Numbered from the stretch's first letter, positions 25,575-34,508 are shown. The stretch: 64,000 bases of DNA from Kitasatospora sp. MAA19 (GCF_029894125.1 NZ_JARXYZ010000012.1:124001-188000), one strand, 5' to 3'. Numbers and translations are program-made. The notes: generated by a model not told the origin, from the sequence alone.

Positions 25575-26936
25575 GTGCCCACCCCTCTCCACCCCCTCCG
25601 TGCCCCCCTGTCGTACTGCCTGCTCGCACTCGCCGCCCTGGTCGCCGCGCTCGCCCTCACCGTCACCGGCGGCGGCACGCTCGGCCACCGCGCTCCGCTC
25701 TACGCGTGGTACACCGCGGACGCGCTCCTGTTCGCGTTCGCCCTGCTGGCGCTGCGGCGGGTGAGTGGCCGTCAGGTCGTGCCCCTGGTCCTGGCCGGGA
25801 GCATCGCCGTCGCCGCCGTCGGGCTGCTCGCCCCGCCGCGCACCAGCGACGACGCCTACCGCTACGTCTGGGACGGCCGCGTCCAGGCCGCCGGCATCTC
25901 CCCGTACGCGCACACCCCGGACGACCCGGCGCTCGCCCGGCTGCGCTCCGCCGACCTCTGGCCGGTGGACGGCGCCTGCGCGGGCTGGGACGAGCGGCGC
26001 ACGGCCGCCGGGGACTGCACCCGCATCAACCGGCCCGCCGTGCACACCATCTACCCGCCGGTCGCGGAGGCCTGGTTCCTCGCCCTGCACCCCTCCGGGG
26101 GAGGCGTGCGCGGCGTCCAGGCCGCCGGCGCGCTGCTCGCGGTGGCGACGACGGGGGTGCTGCTCGTGGTCGGGCGGGGCAGCCGACGGGCCGCGCTGTG
26201 GGGGTGGTGCCCGGGCGTGGCGGTGTGGTCGGTCAACGACGCGCACGTGGACACGCTGGGGGCACTGCTGCTGGTCGCGGGGCTCGGATGCGCGGCGCGG
26301 CGTCGGGTGACGGGCGCGGGCGCGCTGCTCGGCGCGGCGGTGGCGGTCAAGCTGATCCCCGGGCTCGCCCTGCCGGGGGCGCTGTCCCGCCGGTCCGTAC
26401 GGGAGAGCGCCCTGCTGCTGGGCACGGCGCTCGGGGCGTTCGCCCTCGCCTATCTGCCGTACCTCGCCGCCTCCGGCACCGGGGTGCTCGGCTACCTGCC
26501 CGGCTACCTGAAGGAGGAGGGGTACGAGCAGGGGCACCTCGACCGCTTCGGGCTGCTCGCCCTCCTCCTGCCGGACGCGCTGCTGCCGTGGGCCGCCGGG
26601 GCGGTGCTGGCCGCCGTGGCCCTGTGGGTGCTCCGGCGCGGCGACCCGGCCCGCCCCTGGGACGGCGCGCTGCTCGTCACCGGCACGGCGCTGATCGTCG
26701 TGGCGCCCGCCTACCCGTGGTACGGCCTGCTGGTGGTCGCCCTGGTCGGGCTCAGCGGCCGCTGGGAGTGGCTCGCCGTCCCGGCCGCCGCCCAGTACCT
26801 CTACCTGGCGGGCGGCATGGAGGCCCAACAGGCCGCCTACGGCGCCGCGTTGGCGTGCGTCACGGTCGGCTCCCTGCTGCGCGGCCAGGCGGGACGGCGG
26901 GTGCGCGGCAGGGTGCCGACCTACGCCGAGGGGTAG
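25575..26936 (+). CDS. GT87-like polyprenol-phosphate mannosyltransferase
   Basis: 453 residues from GTG 25575. A polytopic membrane protein with about 10-12 helices. The extracytoplasmic first loop carries the family signature DDAYRYVWDGRVQAAGISPY with the acidic pair expected for polyprenyl-phosphate-sugar-dependent transferases, and further on NDAHVDTLGALLLVAGLG and YLPGYLKEEGYEQGHLDRFG. Likely role: transfer of mannose or another hexose to a glycolipid or cell-surface glycan. Its 3' end is 22 bp from the convergent helicase gene. Acceptor and sugar cannot be deduced. Confidence 0.8.
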   Translation: MPTPLHPLRAPLSYCLLALAALVAALALTVTGGGTLGHRAPLYAWYTADALLFAFALLALRRVSGRQVVPLVLAGSIAVAAVGLLAPPRTSDDAYRYVWDGRVQAAGISPYAHTPDDPALARLRSADLWPVDGACAGWDERRTAAGDCTRINRPAVHTIYPPVAEAWFLALHPSGGGVRGVQAAGALLAVATTGVLLVVGRGSRRAALWGWCPGVAVWSVNDAHVDTLGALLLVAGLGCAARRRVTGAGALLGAAVAVKLIPGLALPGALSRRSVRESALLLGTALGAFALAYLPYLAASGTGVLGYLPGYLKEEGYEQGHLDRFGLLALLLPDALLPWAAGAVLAAVALWVLRRGDPARPWDGALLVTGTALIVVAPAYPWYGLLVVALVGLSGRWEWLAVPAAAQYLYLAGGMEAQQAAYGAALACVTVGSLLRGQAGRRVRGRVPTYAEG

Positions 26937-26958
26937 GGCCGGTGGCCGCCCCGGCGGG

Positions 26959-29343
26959 TCAGCGCGGGTCGAGGCCGGTCAGCATCTCCGGCAGCTCCCC
27001 ACGGTGGACGACCCCGAGGCTCCTCGTCGCGCGGGTGAGGGCCACATAGAGGTCGTTCGCGCCGTGCGTGTGCGCCGCGAGGATCTCCGCGGGCTCCACG
27101 ACGAGGGCCACGTCGAACTCGAGCCCCTTGGACTGGGCGGCGGTCAGCAGGACGACCGGCGAGTCCAGCGCCGACGGACCGTCGGTGAAGGCGGCGACGC
27201 CCGCCAACCCGGCCAGCGCGTCGAACAGTTCGGCCGGAGGGTGCGGGGCGTGGATGACCGCCATCCGGCCGCCGTCCAGCGCCGCGAGCTCCTGTTCGAC
27301 GGCGTCGCGCAGCGCCGCTCCCCGGCCCTCCTCGGGCACCCGCAGGCTCCACGGGCGGATGCCGCCGCTGCGCACCGCGGTGGGCGCGGTGAGCGCCGGG
27401 TCGACCGCCCGCAGGACTCCCCCGGTGACCGCCATGATCTCGGCCGGGGTGCGGTAGTTGATGGTGAGTTCCACCGTGCGCCAGCGCCCCGCGGTGTACT
27501 CGTCGAGCGCCTCGCCCCAGGAGCTCAGCCCGGCCGGTGCGCCGGTCTGCGCCAGGTCGCCGACGATCGTCATGGAACGACCGGGGCAGCGGCGGGCCAG
27601 CAGCCGCCAGGCCATGGGGGACAGTTCCTGCGCCTCGTCCACGATCACGTGTCCGAAGCCCCAGGTCCGGTCCTCGGTCGCGCGCTCGGCCAGCGGGCGG
27701 AGCGACTCCTCGCCGCGGTACTGCCGCGCCAGCATCTGCGCGTCCATCTCGACCAGCCCCACGCCGAAGTCGTCGAGGACGAGCTTCGCGAACTCCAGCT
27801 CCGCGGCCTCGGCGGCGTCGGCCCGGCGGGCGACGGCGCCGCCGGGGAGCGGGCCGAGCAGTTCGGCGGCCTCGTCGAGCAGCGGAACGTCGTCGGTGGT
27901 CCAGCCGGTCGTCCCGTCGGTCGTCCGGGGGACGGCCTGCCGATCCGGGGCCGGCTGCGCGCGCAGGAGTGCGGCGCGCTCGGCCTCGGAGAAGTCCGGC
28001 ATCGCCGTGGCCAGCAGCTCCGGGGAGCCGTACAGGGCCGTGAGCAGCCGCTCCGGGCTCAGCAGCGGCCACAGCCGCTCGGCCAGGGCCTGGAACTCGG
28101 GCTCGCCGACGAGCGCGTCGGCGAGGTCCGCGACGTCGTCCAGGTCCATGTCTCCGCCCCGGTCCCGGGCGATCCGCAGGGCCAGCTCCGAGGAGCGCCG
28201 CTCGACCAGCTCGGCGCGGGCCGCGTTGTGGGGCTTGCCGCTGCGGTGTGCGGCGGCGTGGGCCCGCTCGCAGAGCGCCCGGCCGATCTGGAGCTCCACG
28301 TGGTAGGGCGAGGTCCGGCCCACGGTGATGGTCCAGGACGTCTCCGGCAGCTGCCGCAGCCCCTCCAGCGCGGTGGCGAGGACCCGCGCCATCCGGGCGT
28401 CGCCCTTGACGGCGGCGGCCTCGGGCGTCTCCGTGTCCGTCCCGGTCACGCCCGGGTAGAGCGCGCCGATGCTGCTCAGCACGACCTCGCTCTCGCCGAG
28501 CGCGGGGAGCACCTGGTCGATGTAGCGCAGGAAGGTCGTGTTCGGCCCGATGACCAGCACGCCGCGCTTGGCCAGCCGGTCGCGGTGGGTGTAGAGCAGG
28601 TACGCGGCGCGGTGCAGGGCGACCACGGTCTTGCCGGTGCCCGGACCGCCCTGCACCACCAGCACGCCGCTGAGTGCGGAGCGGATGATCTGGTCCTGCT
28701 CGGCCTGGATGGTGGAGACGATGTCGCCCATCCGACCGGTCCGGGCCGCAGTCAGCGAGGCGAGCAGGGCGCCCTCCCCGCTGAGTTCGGCGCCGTCCCG
28801 GCCCTGCGGGGAGCCCACGCCGAAGGCGTCGTCGTCGAAGTCGACGACGGTCCGGCCCTTGGCCCGCAGGTGGCGGCGCCCCACCACCGCGCCGGGCGCG
28901 GCGGGCGTCGCCCGGTAGAACGGCTCCGCGGCCGACGCCCGCCAGTCGGTGAGGACCGGCTCGTGGTCCTCGTCCGACAGGGCGATCCGGCCGATGTACT
29001 GCCGCTCGCCGTCGGCGCTCTCGATCCGGCCGAAGCAGAGCCCGTACTCGGCGGCGTGCAGTTCCGCCAGCCGCCGGGTGTGGTGGATCTCCAGGGTGTC
29101 GCGTTCCATGCGGGACTGGGCCGTTCCGCCCTTGTCCCGGAGGTGGACCTCGCGCAGCCGGGTCGTCGCGAGTTCGCGCTGGGCTTCGAGGCGGTCGTAC
29201 AGCTTGCCGACGTACTCGTTCTCCGCGCGCAGTTCCTCGGCCCGCCAGCCGGCGGTGGCGGCGGAGTCGAGTGCGGGCGAGGACGAGGGCGAGGGCGAGG
29301 GCACGGACGGTGAGGCGGGGGAGAGGGGCAAAGCTGACTCCAT
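26959..29343 (-). CDS. helR: HelD/HelR-type RNA polymerase-associated helicase (rifamycin resistance)
   Basis: 794 residues. UvrD-like motor motifs: Walker A GGPGTGKTVVALHRAAYLL, Walker B VIVDEAQELSPMAWRLLARR, motif III MTIVGDLAQTGAP, motif IV/V TINYRTPAEIMAVTGG and LTAAQSKGLEFDVALVVEP, motif VI VALTRATRSLGVV. An N-terminal coiled-coil arm (YVGKLYDRLEAQRELATTRL) is the HelD signature that enters the RNA polymerase secondary channel. In actinobacteria HelR proteins displace rifamycins from RNA polymerase. Here the gene lies 42 bp behind a rifampin-glycosyltransferase relic and downstream of a perfect rifamycin-associated element, which supports HelR over housekeeping HelD. The symbol is given on that combined evidence. 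Confidence 0.85.
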   Translation of the reverse strand: MESALPLSPASPSVPSPSPSSSPALDSAATAGWRAEELRAENEYVGKLYDRLEAQRELATTRLREVHLRDKGGTAQSRMERDTLEIHHTRRLAELHAAEYGLCFGRIESADGERQYIGRIALSDEDHEPVLTDWRASAAEPFYRATPAAPGAVVGRRHLRAKGRTVVDFDDDAFGVGSPQGRDGAELSGEGALLASLTAARTGRMGDIVSTIQAEQDQIIRSALSGVLVVQGGPGTGKTVVALHRAAYLLYTHRDRLAKRGVLVIGPNTTFLRYIDQVLPALGESEVVLSSIGALYPGVTGTDTETPEAAAVKGDARMARVLATALEGLRQLPETSWTITVGRTSPYHVELQIGRALCERAHAAAHRSGKPHNAARAELVERRSSELALRIARDRGGDMDLDDVADLADALVGEPEFQALAERLWPLLSPERLLTALYGSPELLATAMPDFSEAERAALLRAQPAPDRQAVPRTTDGTTGWTTDDVPLLDEAAELLGPLPGGAVARRADAAEAAELEFAKLVLDDFGVGLVEMDAQMLARQYRGEESLRPLAERATEDRTWGFGHVIVDEAQELSPMAWRLLARRCPGRSMTIVGDLAQTGAPAGLSSWGEALDEYTAGRWRTVELTINYRTPAEIMAVTGGVLRAVDPALTAPTAVRSGGIRPWSLRVPEEGRGAALRDAVEQELAALDGGRMAVIHAPHPPAELFDALAGLAGVAAFTDGPSALDSPVVLLTAAQSKGLEFDVALVVEPAEILAAHTHGANDLYVALTRATRSLGVVHRGELPEMLTGLDPR

Positions 29344-29385
29344 CGGTTCTGGATCTCGGGTGGTTCACACGGGCGCGGGAGCCCG

Positions 29386-29643
29386 CTACCGGCCTCGGCC
29401 GACCGCGTCGAGCAGGAGCCTCGCGGCCGTCGTCGTGGTGCCCGCTCCGCCGTGGTGCACGACGGCGGCCACCCGGCAGACCGGCACCAGCGGTACGCCG
29501 ACACCGGCCAGCCGCTGCGCGAAGTCCTCGTCCGGCGGCGCGCACACCCGAACCTCCGTGCCGAGCTCGCGCAACCGCGCCGCGAGCCCCACCAGCGGTT
29601 CGACGTCCCCGCGCGATCCGTACGTCGACAACAGCACACGCAT
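29386..29643 (-). pseudogene. Internally deleted rifampin glycosyltransferase-like gene
   Basis: An 85-residue frame. It begins as a family 1 glycosyltransferase (MRVLLSTYGSRGDVEPLVGL, AARLRELGTEVRVCAPPDED) and then jumps to the C-terminal nucleotide-sugar site (VAAVVHHGGAGTTTTAAR) and to a terminal LLLDAVGRGR. A complete enzyme has about 400 residues, so some 300 are missing in at least two steps, with the frame retained. Its N-terminus matches the RGT type that glycosylates rifamycins. It is first behind the rifamycin-associated element and ahead of helR, so it is the remnant of a two-gene resistance operon. Confidence 0.7.
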
Positions 29644-29701
29644 TCAGTGACTTCCATTTCCGCGGATTCCGGCCTGGGCCGATGATTCTGCGCCACCACC
29701 A

Positions 29702-29720
29702 GGGCCTTGCCGCAAGCCCC
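29702..29720 (-). promoter_or_regulatory. Rifamycin-associated element (RAE)
   Basis: GGGCCTTGCCGCAAGCCCC; on the minus strand this reads GGGGCTTGCGGCAAGGCCC, the inverted repeat known upstream of rifamycin-inactivating and helR genes in actinomycetes. On that strand a TATAGC-like -10 lies just upstream (about 29729-29734). It is 59 nt before the relic start and would make the relic and helR rifamycin-inducible. Confidence 0.85.
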
Positions 29721-29877
29721 CCCGTGCGCTATACGTTAGGAGTGGCCAGGAGAGGGTTTTCCTTCTGTGCCCTTCTCGTCCGGTGTCACGGACAACCTCC
29801 TCGCGAAGCGGCGCCGCGCCGCACGGTCTCGTCGGTACCGTCGGAGCACGGCGACGGCGTCGCCGGACACAGGGCAA

Positions 29878-29917
29878 CGCGCGGGCCCCGGCCGGGGTTT
29901 CGGCCGGGGCCCGCGCG
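29878..29917. terminator. Hairpin terminator
   Basis: A perfect 16-bp stem (CGCGCGGGCCCCGGCC with its complement) and 8-nt loop just after the stop of the triple-repeat secreted protein gene. Confidence 0.85.
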
Positions 29918-29929
29918 ATGTTCCGGGGA

Positions 29930-30427
29930 TCAGGCCCGTATGGTGAGCCAGGCGCCGAGGCCGTTGCAGCCGCGGGCGTCATAGGTGGTGCTGCGGTAGC
30001 CGGCCGGGATCGGCGAGTACGGGCAGGTCCAGATGCCGTTGCGGACCAGCTCGTGGAACCAGGCGCCGACACCGCTGCAGCCCTGGGGGTTGTAGTTCGT
30101 CAGGACGTATCCGGAGACGATCGGCGAGCCCGAACAGGTCCACAGTCGGTCCTGGGCGGGTGCCTGGAACCAGGAACCGTGTCCGTTGCAGCCGCCGCTG
30201 TTGAACATGGTGATGACGTACCCCGGGGGCACGGGCGTGCCGGGGCAGGTCCATCCGCCCACCGAGGCCGCCGCCGCGGGCGCGGCCGGGGCGGCGGTGG
30301 CTGTTCCGGCCGCCGTGCCGGTGAGGGCGGCCGCGAACAGCGCGACCGTCGCGACCGTCCGGACGAGTCGGCTGAGCAGGGCCTTTGCGCGGGTGGCAGG
30401 CCGTAGGTGACGCAGGGTCACGGTCAC
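29930..30427 (-). CDS. Secreted triple-repeat protein of unknown function
   Basis: 165 residues from GTG 30427 (a second GTG at 30421 is possible). It has a long signal peptide (VRTVATVALFAAALTGTAAG then TATAAPAAPAAA). The mature part is three tandem modules of about 37 residues, each with the pattern W-T-C, five residues, P or S, GY, a tyrosine or phenylalanine, GC, G-x-G-x-W: WTCPGTPVPPGYVITMFNSG, WTCSGSPIVSGYVLTNYNPQ, WTCPYSPIPAGYRSTTYDAR, each ending in GCNGHGSW, GCSGVGAW or GCNGLGAW. Two cysteines per module suggest one disulphide each. I do not recognise the family; a small wall- or ligand-binding repeat protein is plausible. Confidence 0.8.
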   Translation of the reverse strand: MTVTLRHLRPATRAKALLSRLVRTVATVALFAAALTGTAAGTATAAPAAPAAAASVGGWTCPGTPVPPGYVITMFNSGGCNGHGSWFQAPAQDRLWTCSGSPIVSGYVLTNYNPQGCSGVGAWFHELVRNGIWTCPYSPIPAGYRSTTYDARGCNGLGAWLTIRA

Positions 30428-30667
30428 GGGGCACCGATCCGATCGGTAGGTCCTCGGCTGTCGGGTCGGCCGAGGGGGGCGTAACAGCGGGGACGCGTCG
30501 CACCCTAGTGGGCGCGGGCAGTGCTCGGGTGGGATGTTCCGACGACCGTGACCGGAACGCGATCCGGTCCCGCCCGGGCGGGAGGGACGACGCCGGAGAG
30601 ATGACGAAAGGCTGACGTATCGGGGCCGGGCCTCGTCCTCCCGGCTCCGGACTGGTGCAATCGGGGT

Positions 30668-31381
30668 GTGGACGGAACAGACGAAGAAGGCCGGGGCACG
30701 CCGGTGGGGCGGCGGGTGGTGCTCGGGCTGCTCGGGCTCGGCGCGGTCGGGGTCGCGGCCGGGCCGTACCTGCAGCGGGTCGAGTCGGGGCTGGCCGAGC
30801 GGGATCCGAGCGGGCTGAGCGGGCTGCTGCCGGGGAACAACGGGTTCCGGTACTACTCGGTGGTCTCCTCGGTCCCGGCGCGGGATGCGAACAGCTACAC
30901 GCTCACGGTGGACGGCCTGGTGGACCGCCCGACGACGCACCGCCTGGCGGACCTGCAGGCGATGCCGCAGCGGCGGCTGGTGCGGGACGTGCAGTGCGTC
31001 ACCGGATGGCGGGTGCCGAACACCCCGTTCGAGGGGGTGCCGCTCGCCCATCTGCTGGACTCCGCCGGGGTGCGGCCGGGCGCCACGGCCGTCCGGTTCA
31101 GTTGCTTCGACGGCGAGTACACCGAGAGCCTCACCCTCGACCAGGCCCGGCGCGATGACGTGCTGGTCGCGCTCAGGATGCAGGACGACCCGATCTCCCA
31201 CACCCATGGCGGCCCGGTGCGGCTGTACGTCGCGCCGATGTACTTCTACAAGTCCGCCAAGTGGCTCTCCGGGATCACCGTGACCGGCTCGGTGGAGCCG
31301 GGCTACTGGGAACGCAACGGGTACGACGTCGACGCCTGGGTCGGCCGGTCGAACGGACGTGGCGATGCGCCGACGAGCTGA
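30668..31381 (+). CDS. Molybdopterin-dependent oxidoreductase, soluble subunit
   Basis: 237 residues from GTG 30668. The N-terminus has a twin-arginine-type anchor (GRRVVLGLLGLGAVGVAAGP) and then a sulfite-oxidase-fold domain: YTLTVDGLVDRPTTHRLADL, Mo-ligand Cys in RDVQCVTGWRVPNTPFEGV, SCFDGEYTESLTLDQARRDD and HGGPVRLYVAPMYFYKSAKW. It corresponds to MsrP/YedY-like enzymes. Its 3' end overlaps the start of the cytochrome b gene, so the two form an enzyme and membrane partner like MsrPQ. The substrate could be methionine sulfoxide or another oxide. Confidence 0.88.
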   Translation: MDGTDEEGRGTPVGRRVVLGLLGLGAVGVAAGPYLQRVESGLAERDPSGLSGLLPGNNGFRYYSVVSSVPARDANSYTLTVDGLVDRPTTHRLADLQAMPQRRLVRDVQCVTGWRVPNTPFEGVPLAHLLDSAGVRPGATAVRFSCFDGEYTESLTLDQARRDDVLVALRMQDDPISHTHGGPVRLYVAPMYFYKSAKWLSGITVTGSVEPGYWERNGYDVDAWVGRSNGRGDAPTS

Positions 31382-31973
31382 ACTCCGCCACCGCTTCACC
31401 CTCGCCGAGCGCTGGGTGCACCGGACGACCGCCGTGCTGATGGGCGTCTGCCTGGCCACGGCCGCCTGCCTCTACCTCGCGCCGCTCGCCGAACTGGTCG
31501 GCGACCGGCCGCTGGTGGTGACGGTGCACGTGTGGTGCGGCCTGGCACTGCCCGTGCCGCTGCTGCTCGGGCTCGCCTCGCGGGCGCTGCGGGCGGACGC
31601 CGCCCGGCTGAGCCGCTTCACCCCGGCGGACCGGCAGTGGCTGCGCGCGGTCCGGACGAGATCGACGGGCCGGCCGGTGGGCAAGTTCAACGCCGGGCAG
31701 AAGCTGTACGCGCAGTGGACGCTCGGGACGATGCTGGTGATCGTCGGCACCGGGCTGCTCATGTGGCTGACCGGCCTCACCCCGCCCGCCTGGCGGGTCG
31801 GGGCGACCTTCGTGCACGACTGGCTGGCCGCCGGCATCGCCGTGGTGGTGGTCGGGCACGTCCGGATGGCCTGGCGGGACCCGGAGGCGCGGCTCGGGAT
31901 GCGGACCGGGTGGGTGGATCGCCGGTGGGCCGAGCGCGAGCACCCGCAGTGGCGGTCGATGGGCCCGGAGTAG
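31359..31973 (+). CDS. Cytochrome b/b6-type membrane partner
   Basis: 204 residues from GTG 31359 (ATG 31365 also possible), overlapping the oxidoreductase gene by about 20 bp. Four membrane helices with paired histidines for haem b: FTLAERWVHRTTAVLMG, VVTVHVWCGLALPVPLLLG, GATFVHDWLAAGIAVVVVGH. KFNAGQKLYAQW is the conserved GQK loop of the formate-dehydrogenase-gamma/cytochrome b561 family. It probably delivers quinol electrons to the molybdopterin subunit. Confidence 0.85.
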   Translation: MAMRRRAELRHRFTLAERWVHRTTAVLMGVCLATAACLYLAPLAELVGDRPLVVTVHVWCGLALPVPLLLGLASRALRADAARLSRFTPADRQWLRAVRTRSTGRPVGKFNAGQKLYAQWTLGTMLVIVGTGLLMWLTGLTPPAWRVGATFVHDWLAAGIAVVVVGHVRMAWRDPEARLGMRTGWVDRRWAEREHPQWRSMGPE

Positions 31974-32280
31974 GGGGTGGGCCGGATGTCTTGTCGCAGC
32001 CCGGGGCATGTGGCAGGCTCGGCCGGGACGCCTCGAAGGGTGCCGCCGGGGCACCCCTGACCGTGGGGCCAAGAGGCGGTTGGGCGACAGCCGCACGCGT
32101 GGTGCACGATCGGCATCCTGCAAGGCTCCTTGGACCCCGGCCCAACTTCATTCTGCGCCTGGGCTGTCGGGCCTCGCCGGGGCCGTGCCGCGGGCTCCTG
32201 GGCGCCCGCGCCTCACCTTGTGCACATCGGTGGGTGCTTCGTTTTGTGTGCCTCACCGCTGGTGCTTCACCGTTGGTGCT
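31974..32280. other. Gap without a gene
   Basis: 307 bp between the cytochrome gene and the convergent methyltransferase gene. It contains near-tandem TGGTGCTTCACCG units at 32253-32285 that run into the methyltransferase stop. No start with coding bias or domain was found. Confidence 0.5.
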
Positions 32281-32970
32281 TCACCGCTTGCGCATCGCGA
32301 GGAAGTGGCGGCCGTGCGAGGTCCAGCGCTCCGCCTCGACCAGTCCGGCGGCGGCGCGGGCCCGCCGCAGGGCGGCGGCCGTACCGAGCCGGGCCCAGGG
32401 GAAGCGCGCCCCTAGCCGGCCGTCCGGGCCCTCGACCTGGACGGTGACCCGCTCGTCCAGCTCCACCGGCTCCACCTCGACCAGCAACAGCCCGTCCGGC
32501 GCGATGAGTTCGGCGCCCCGCCGGAGCAGTGCGTCCGGGTCGCCGCCGATGCCGAGGTTGCCGTCGGCGAGCAGCGCGGCGCCCCAGCGGCCTTCGGCGG
32601 GCAGCCGGTCGAAGACCGAGCGGCAGAGCGCCGGACCGCCCAGCCGGACCGTGCGGGCGACGGCCGCCCTGGTCACGTCGACGCCCAGGGCCGGGACGCC
32701 GAGGGCGACCAGCGCGGCGACCAGCCGTCCGGGGCCGCAGCCGAGGTCGAGGACGGGCGCGGCCAGGCGGGTGCAGCGCAGCAGCAGGCTGTGGTCCGCG
32801 CCGGCCGCCGGGGCGCACCAGCGTTCGATGTCCAGCCGATGCCGGTGGCCGTCCGCGCGGCGCAGCCAGAGCGGGCCGTGCCCGGTGCGGACGGCCTCGG
32901 CATAGGGATCCCGGTCCCCCCAGCCGGAGGCCGGGCGGGGGTCGCCGACCCGGGGTGCGGTGATCGTCAA
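32281..32970 (-). CDS. Class I SAM-dependent methyltransferase
   Basis: 229 residues. Motif I is APVLDLGCGPGRLVAALVAL with the acidic end of strand 2 at GVDVTRAAVART, and motif post-I is ALLADGNLGIGGDPDALLRR. The start overlaps the stop of the GT2-DUF2064 gene by 4 bp (ATGA type), so the two are one transcript. The N-terminal part (WGDRDPYAEAVRTGHGPLWL, RRADGHRHRLDIERW) is typical of streptomycete methyltransferases in this cluster. The substrate is unknown, possibly the glycosylated product of the neighbouring transferase. Confidence 0.85.
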   Translation of the reverse strand: MTITAPRVGDPRPASGWGDRDPYAEAVRTGHGPLWLRRADGHRHRLDIERWCAPAAGADHSLLLRCTRLAAPVLDLGCGPGRLVAALVALGVPALGVDVTRAAVARTVRLGGPALCRSVFDRLPAEGRWGAALLADGNLGIGGDPDALLRRGAELIAPDGLLLVEVEPVELDERVTVQVEGPDGRLGARFPWARLGTAAALRRARAAAGLVEAERWTSHGRHFLAMRKR

Positions 32971-34316
32971 CTCGCCACCTCCGGGCTGAGGTCGAGGTGC
33001 CTCAGTTGTGCGGCGAAGCGGCTGCCCGGCGCCTCGGCGGCGACTCGGTGGGCGTCCTCGATGGTGTCCACGTCGGTGAGCGGTGGAAGGTGACGGATCG
33101 TCAAGTTCGCTGCGGTGAGGCGTTCGAGGAGGGCCGCACCGGTCCCCGGGGTGGACATCGGCACGCCGTGCAACAGGTGCGCGGCCAGGTCGGCCGTCGG
33201 CCGGGCCAGGCCCAGGGCCCAGAAGCCGCCGTCCGCCGCCGGGCCGTACCAGGCGTCCACGCCCGCCCGCCGGGCGGCCGACAGCGGTTCGGCCAGGGCG
33301 GCGGCGCTCAGCTGCGGGGTGTCCATCCCGACCAGCAGCGCCGGTACGTCCGGGGCCACCCGGGCCGCGTGGGCGAAGGCGGCGGCCAGCCGTTCGTCCA
33401 GCCCGCCGCCGCTCTGCGCGACGACCTCCCAGCCGGCGGGCGGCCGATCGGCCGGTTCGCCCTCCAGGACGAGCAGGCGGCGCCCGGCCGGCATCGTGCC
33501 CAGGGTGTGCAGGGTGTCGGCGAGGGCGGCCGCGGCCAGGGCGGCGGCCTGTTCGGGCGTGCAGGGCGGGGTGAGCCGGGTCTTCACCCGGCCGGGGACG
33601 GGCGCCTTGGCGATCACCAGCAGGGTCGGCGGGGGCGCGGCCAGCACGGTCCGCATGTCGCGGACGGCCTGGCGGGTGCCGCGCAGGGTGCCGGTGACCT
33701 TGGAGCGGCCCGCGCGCGGCAGGTAGTCGACGGGCGTCTCGGCGATCCGCAGACCGGCGGCCGAGGCCGCCAGGACCATCTCCAGCGGGTAGCCGGAGCG
33801 CCGGTCGCCGAGGCCCAGGGCCAGCAGGTGCTCCCGGCGGGCGGCCCGCATCGGGCCGAGGTCGTGCAGGGCCGCGCCGGTGCGGGCGCGCAGCCGGCGG
33901 GCCAGGACGGTGTTGGCGAGGCGGGCGTGCAGCGGCCAGGCCCCGGCGGTGGCCGGGCGGCGGCGTCCGAGCACCAAGTCGGCGGCGCCGGCCTGCACCG
34001 GGCCGGTGACCCGGGGGAGTTGGGCGGGGTCGAGGGAACCGTCGCAGTCCAGGAAGCAGACCAGGTCGGCGGTGGCGGCGCGCAGCCCGGCGTGGCAGGC
34101 GGCGCCGAACCCGCGCCGGGGCTCCTCGACCACGGTCGCGCCCAGGGAGCGGGCGAGGTCGGCGGAGCCGTCCCGGGAGCCGTTGTCGACGACGATCGCC
34201 CGCCAGCCGTCCGGGATCCGCCCCAGCACCCAGGGCAGCGCGGCGGCCTCGTCGAGGCAGGGCAGCACGACGTCGACGGCTGCAACGGTGGAGGTGGGTG
34301 AGGTCACGCGGGCCAC
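32967..34316 (-). CDS. Bifunctional GT2 glycosyltransferase-DUF2064 protein
   Basis: 449 residues from GTG 34316 (or GTG 34307). Residues 1-220 are a GT-A family 2 transferase: VDVVLPCLDEAAALPWVLGR, IVVDNGSRDGSADLARSLGA, and the DxD-like CFLDCDGSLDP. Residues 228-430 are a DUF2064/TIGR04282 nucleotidyltransferase-like domain: LLVIAKAPVPGRVKTRLTPP, ALLVGMDTPQLSAAAL, YGPAADGGFWALGL. The fusion suggests that one chain both activates and transfers a sugar. It is translationally coupled to the methyltransferase and adjacent to the two-component system transcribed away from it. Confidence 0.88.
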   Translation of the reverse strand: MARVTSPTSTVAAVDVVLPCLDEAAALPWVLGRIPDGWRAIVVDNGSRDGSADLARSLGATVVEEPRRGFGAACHAGLRAATADLVCFLDCDGSLDPAQLPRVTGPVQAGAADLVLGRRRPATAGAWPLHARLANTVLARRLRARTGAALHDLGPMRAARREHLLALGLGDRRSGYPLEMVLAASAAGLRIAETPVDYLPRAGRSKVTGTLRGTRQAVRDMRTVLAAPPPTLLVIAKAPVPGRVKTRLTPPCTPEQAAALAAAALADTLHTLGTMPAGRRLLVLEGEPADRPPAGWEVVAQSGGGLDERLAAAFAHAARVAPDVPALLVGMDTPQLSAAALAEPLSAARRAGVDAWYGPAADGGFWALGLARPTADLAAHLLHGVPMSTPGTGAALLERLTAANLTIRHLPPLTDVDTIEDAHRVAAEAPGSRFAAQLRHLDLSPEVAS

Positions 34317-34508
34317 GCTAACCGCGGCCGGGCGGCCTGCGGTGGCGACGCAGCCTTACGGAAGTCGGACGTCGCGGCGGCTGACCCGTCCGGCGGATCA
34401 CGGTCTGTCGGAGCGGGCCCGGCGGAGCGGGCCCGGCGGATGTTACGGAACTCGAACGCGCGCCCGTCCGGTCCGCACCCGCCGCCGCGACCTCCTATCC
34501 TCGGCGAG

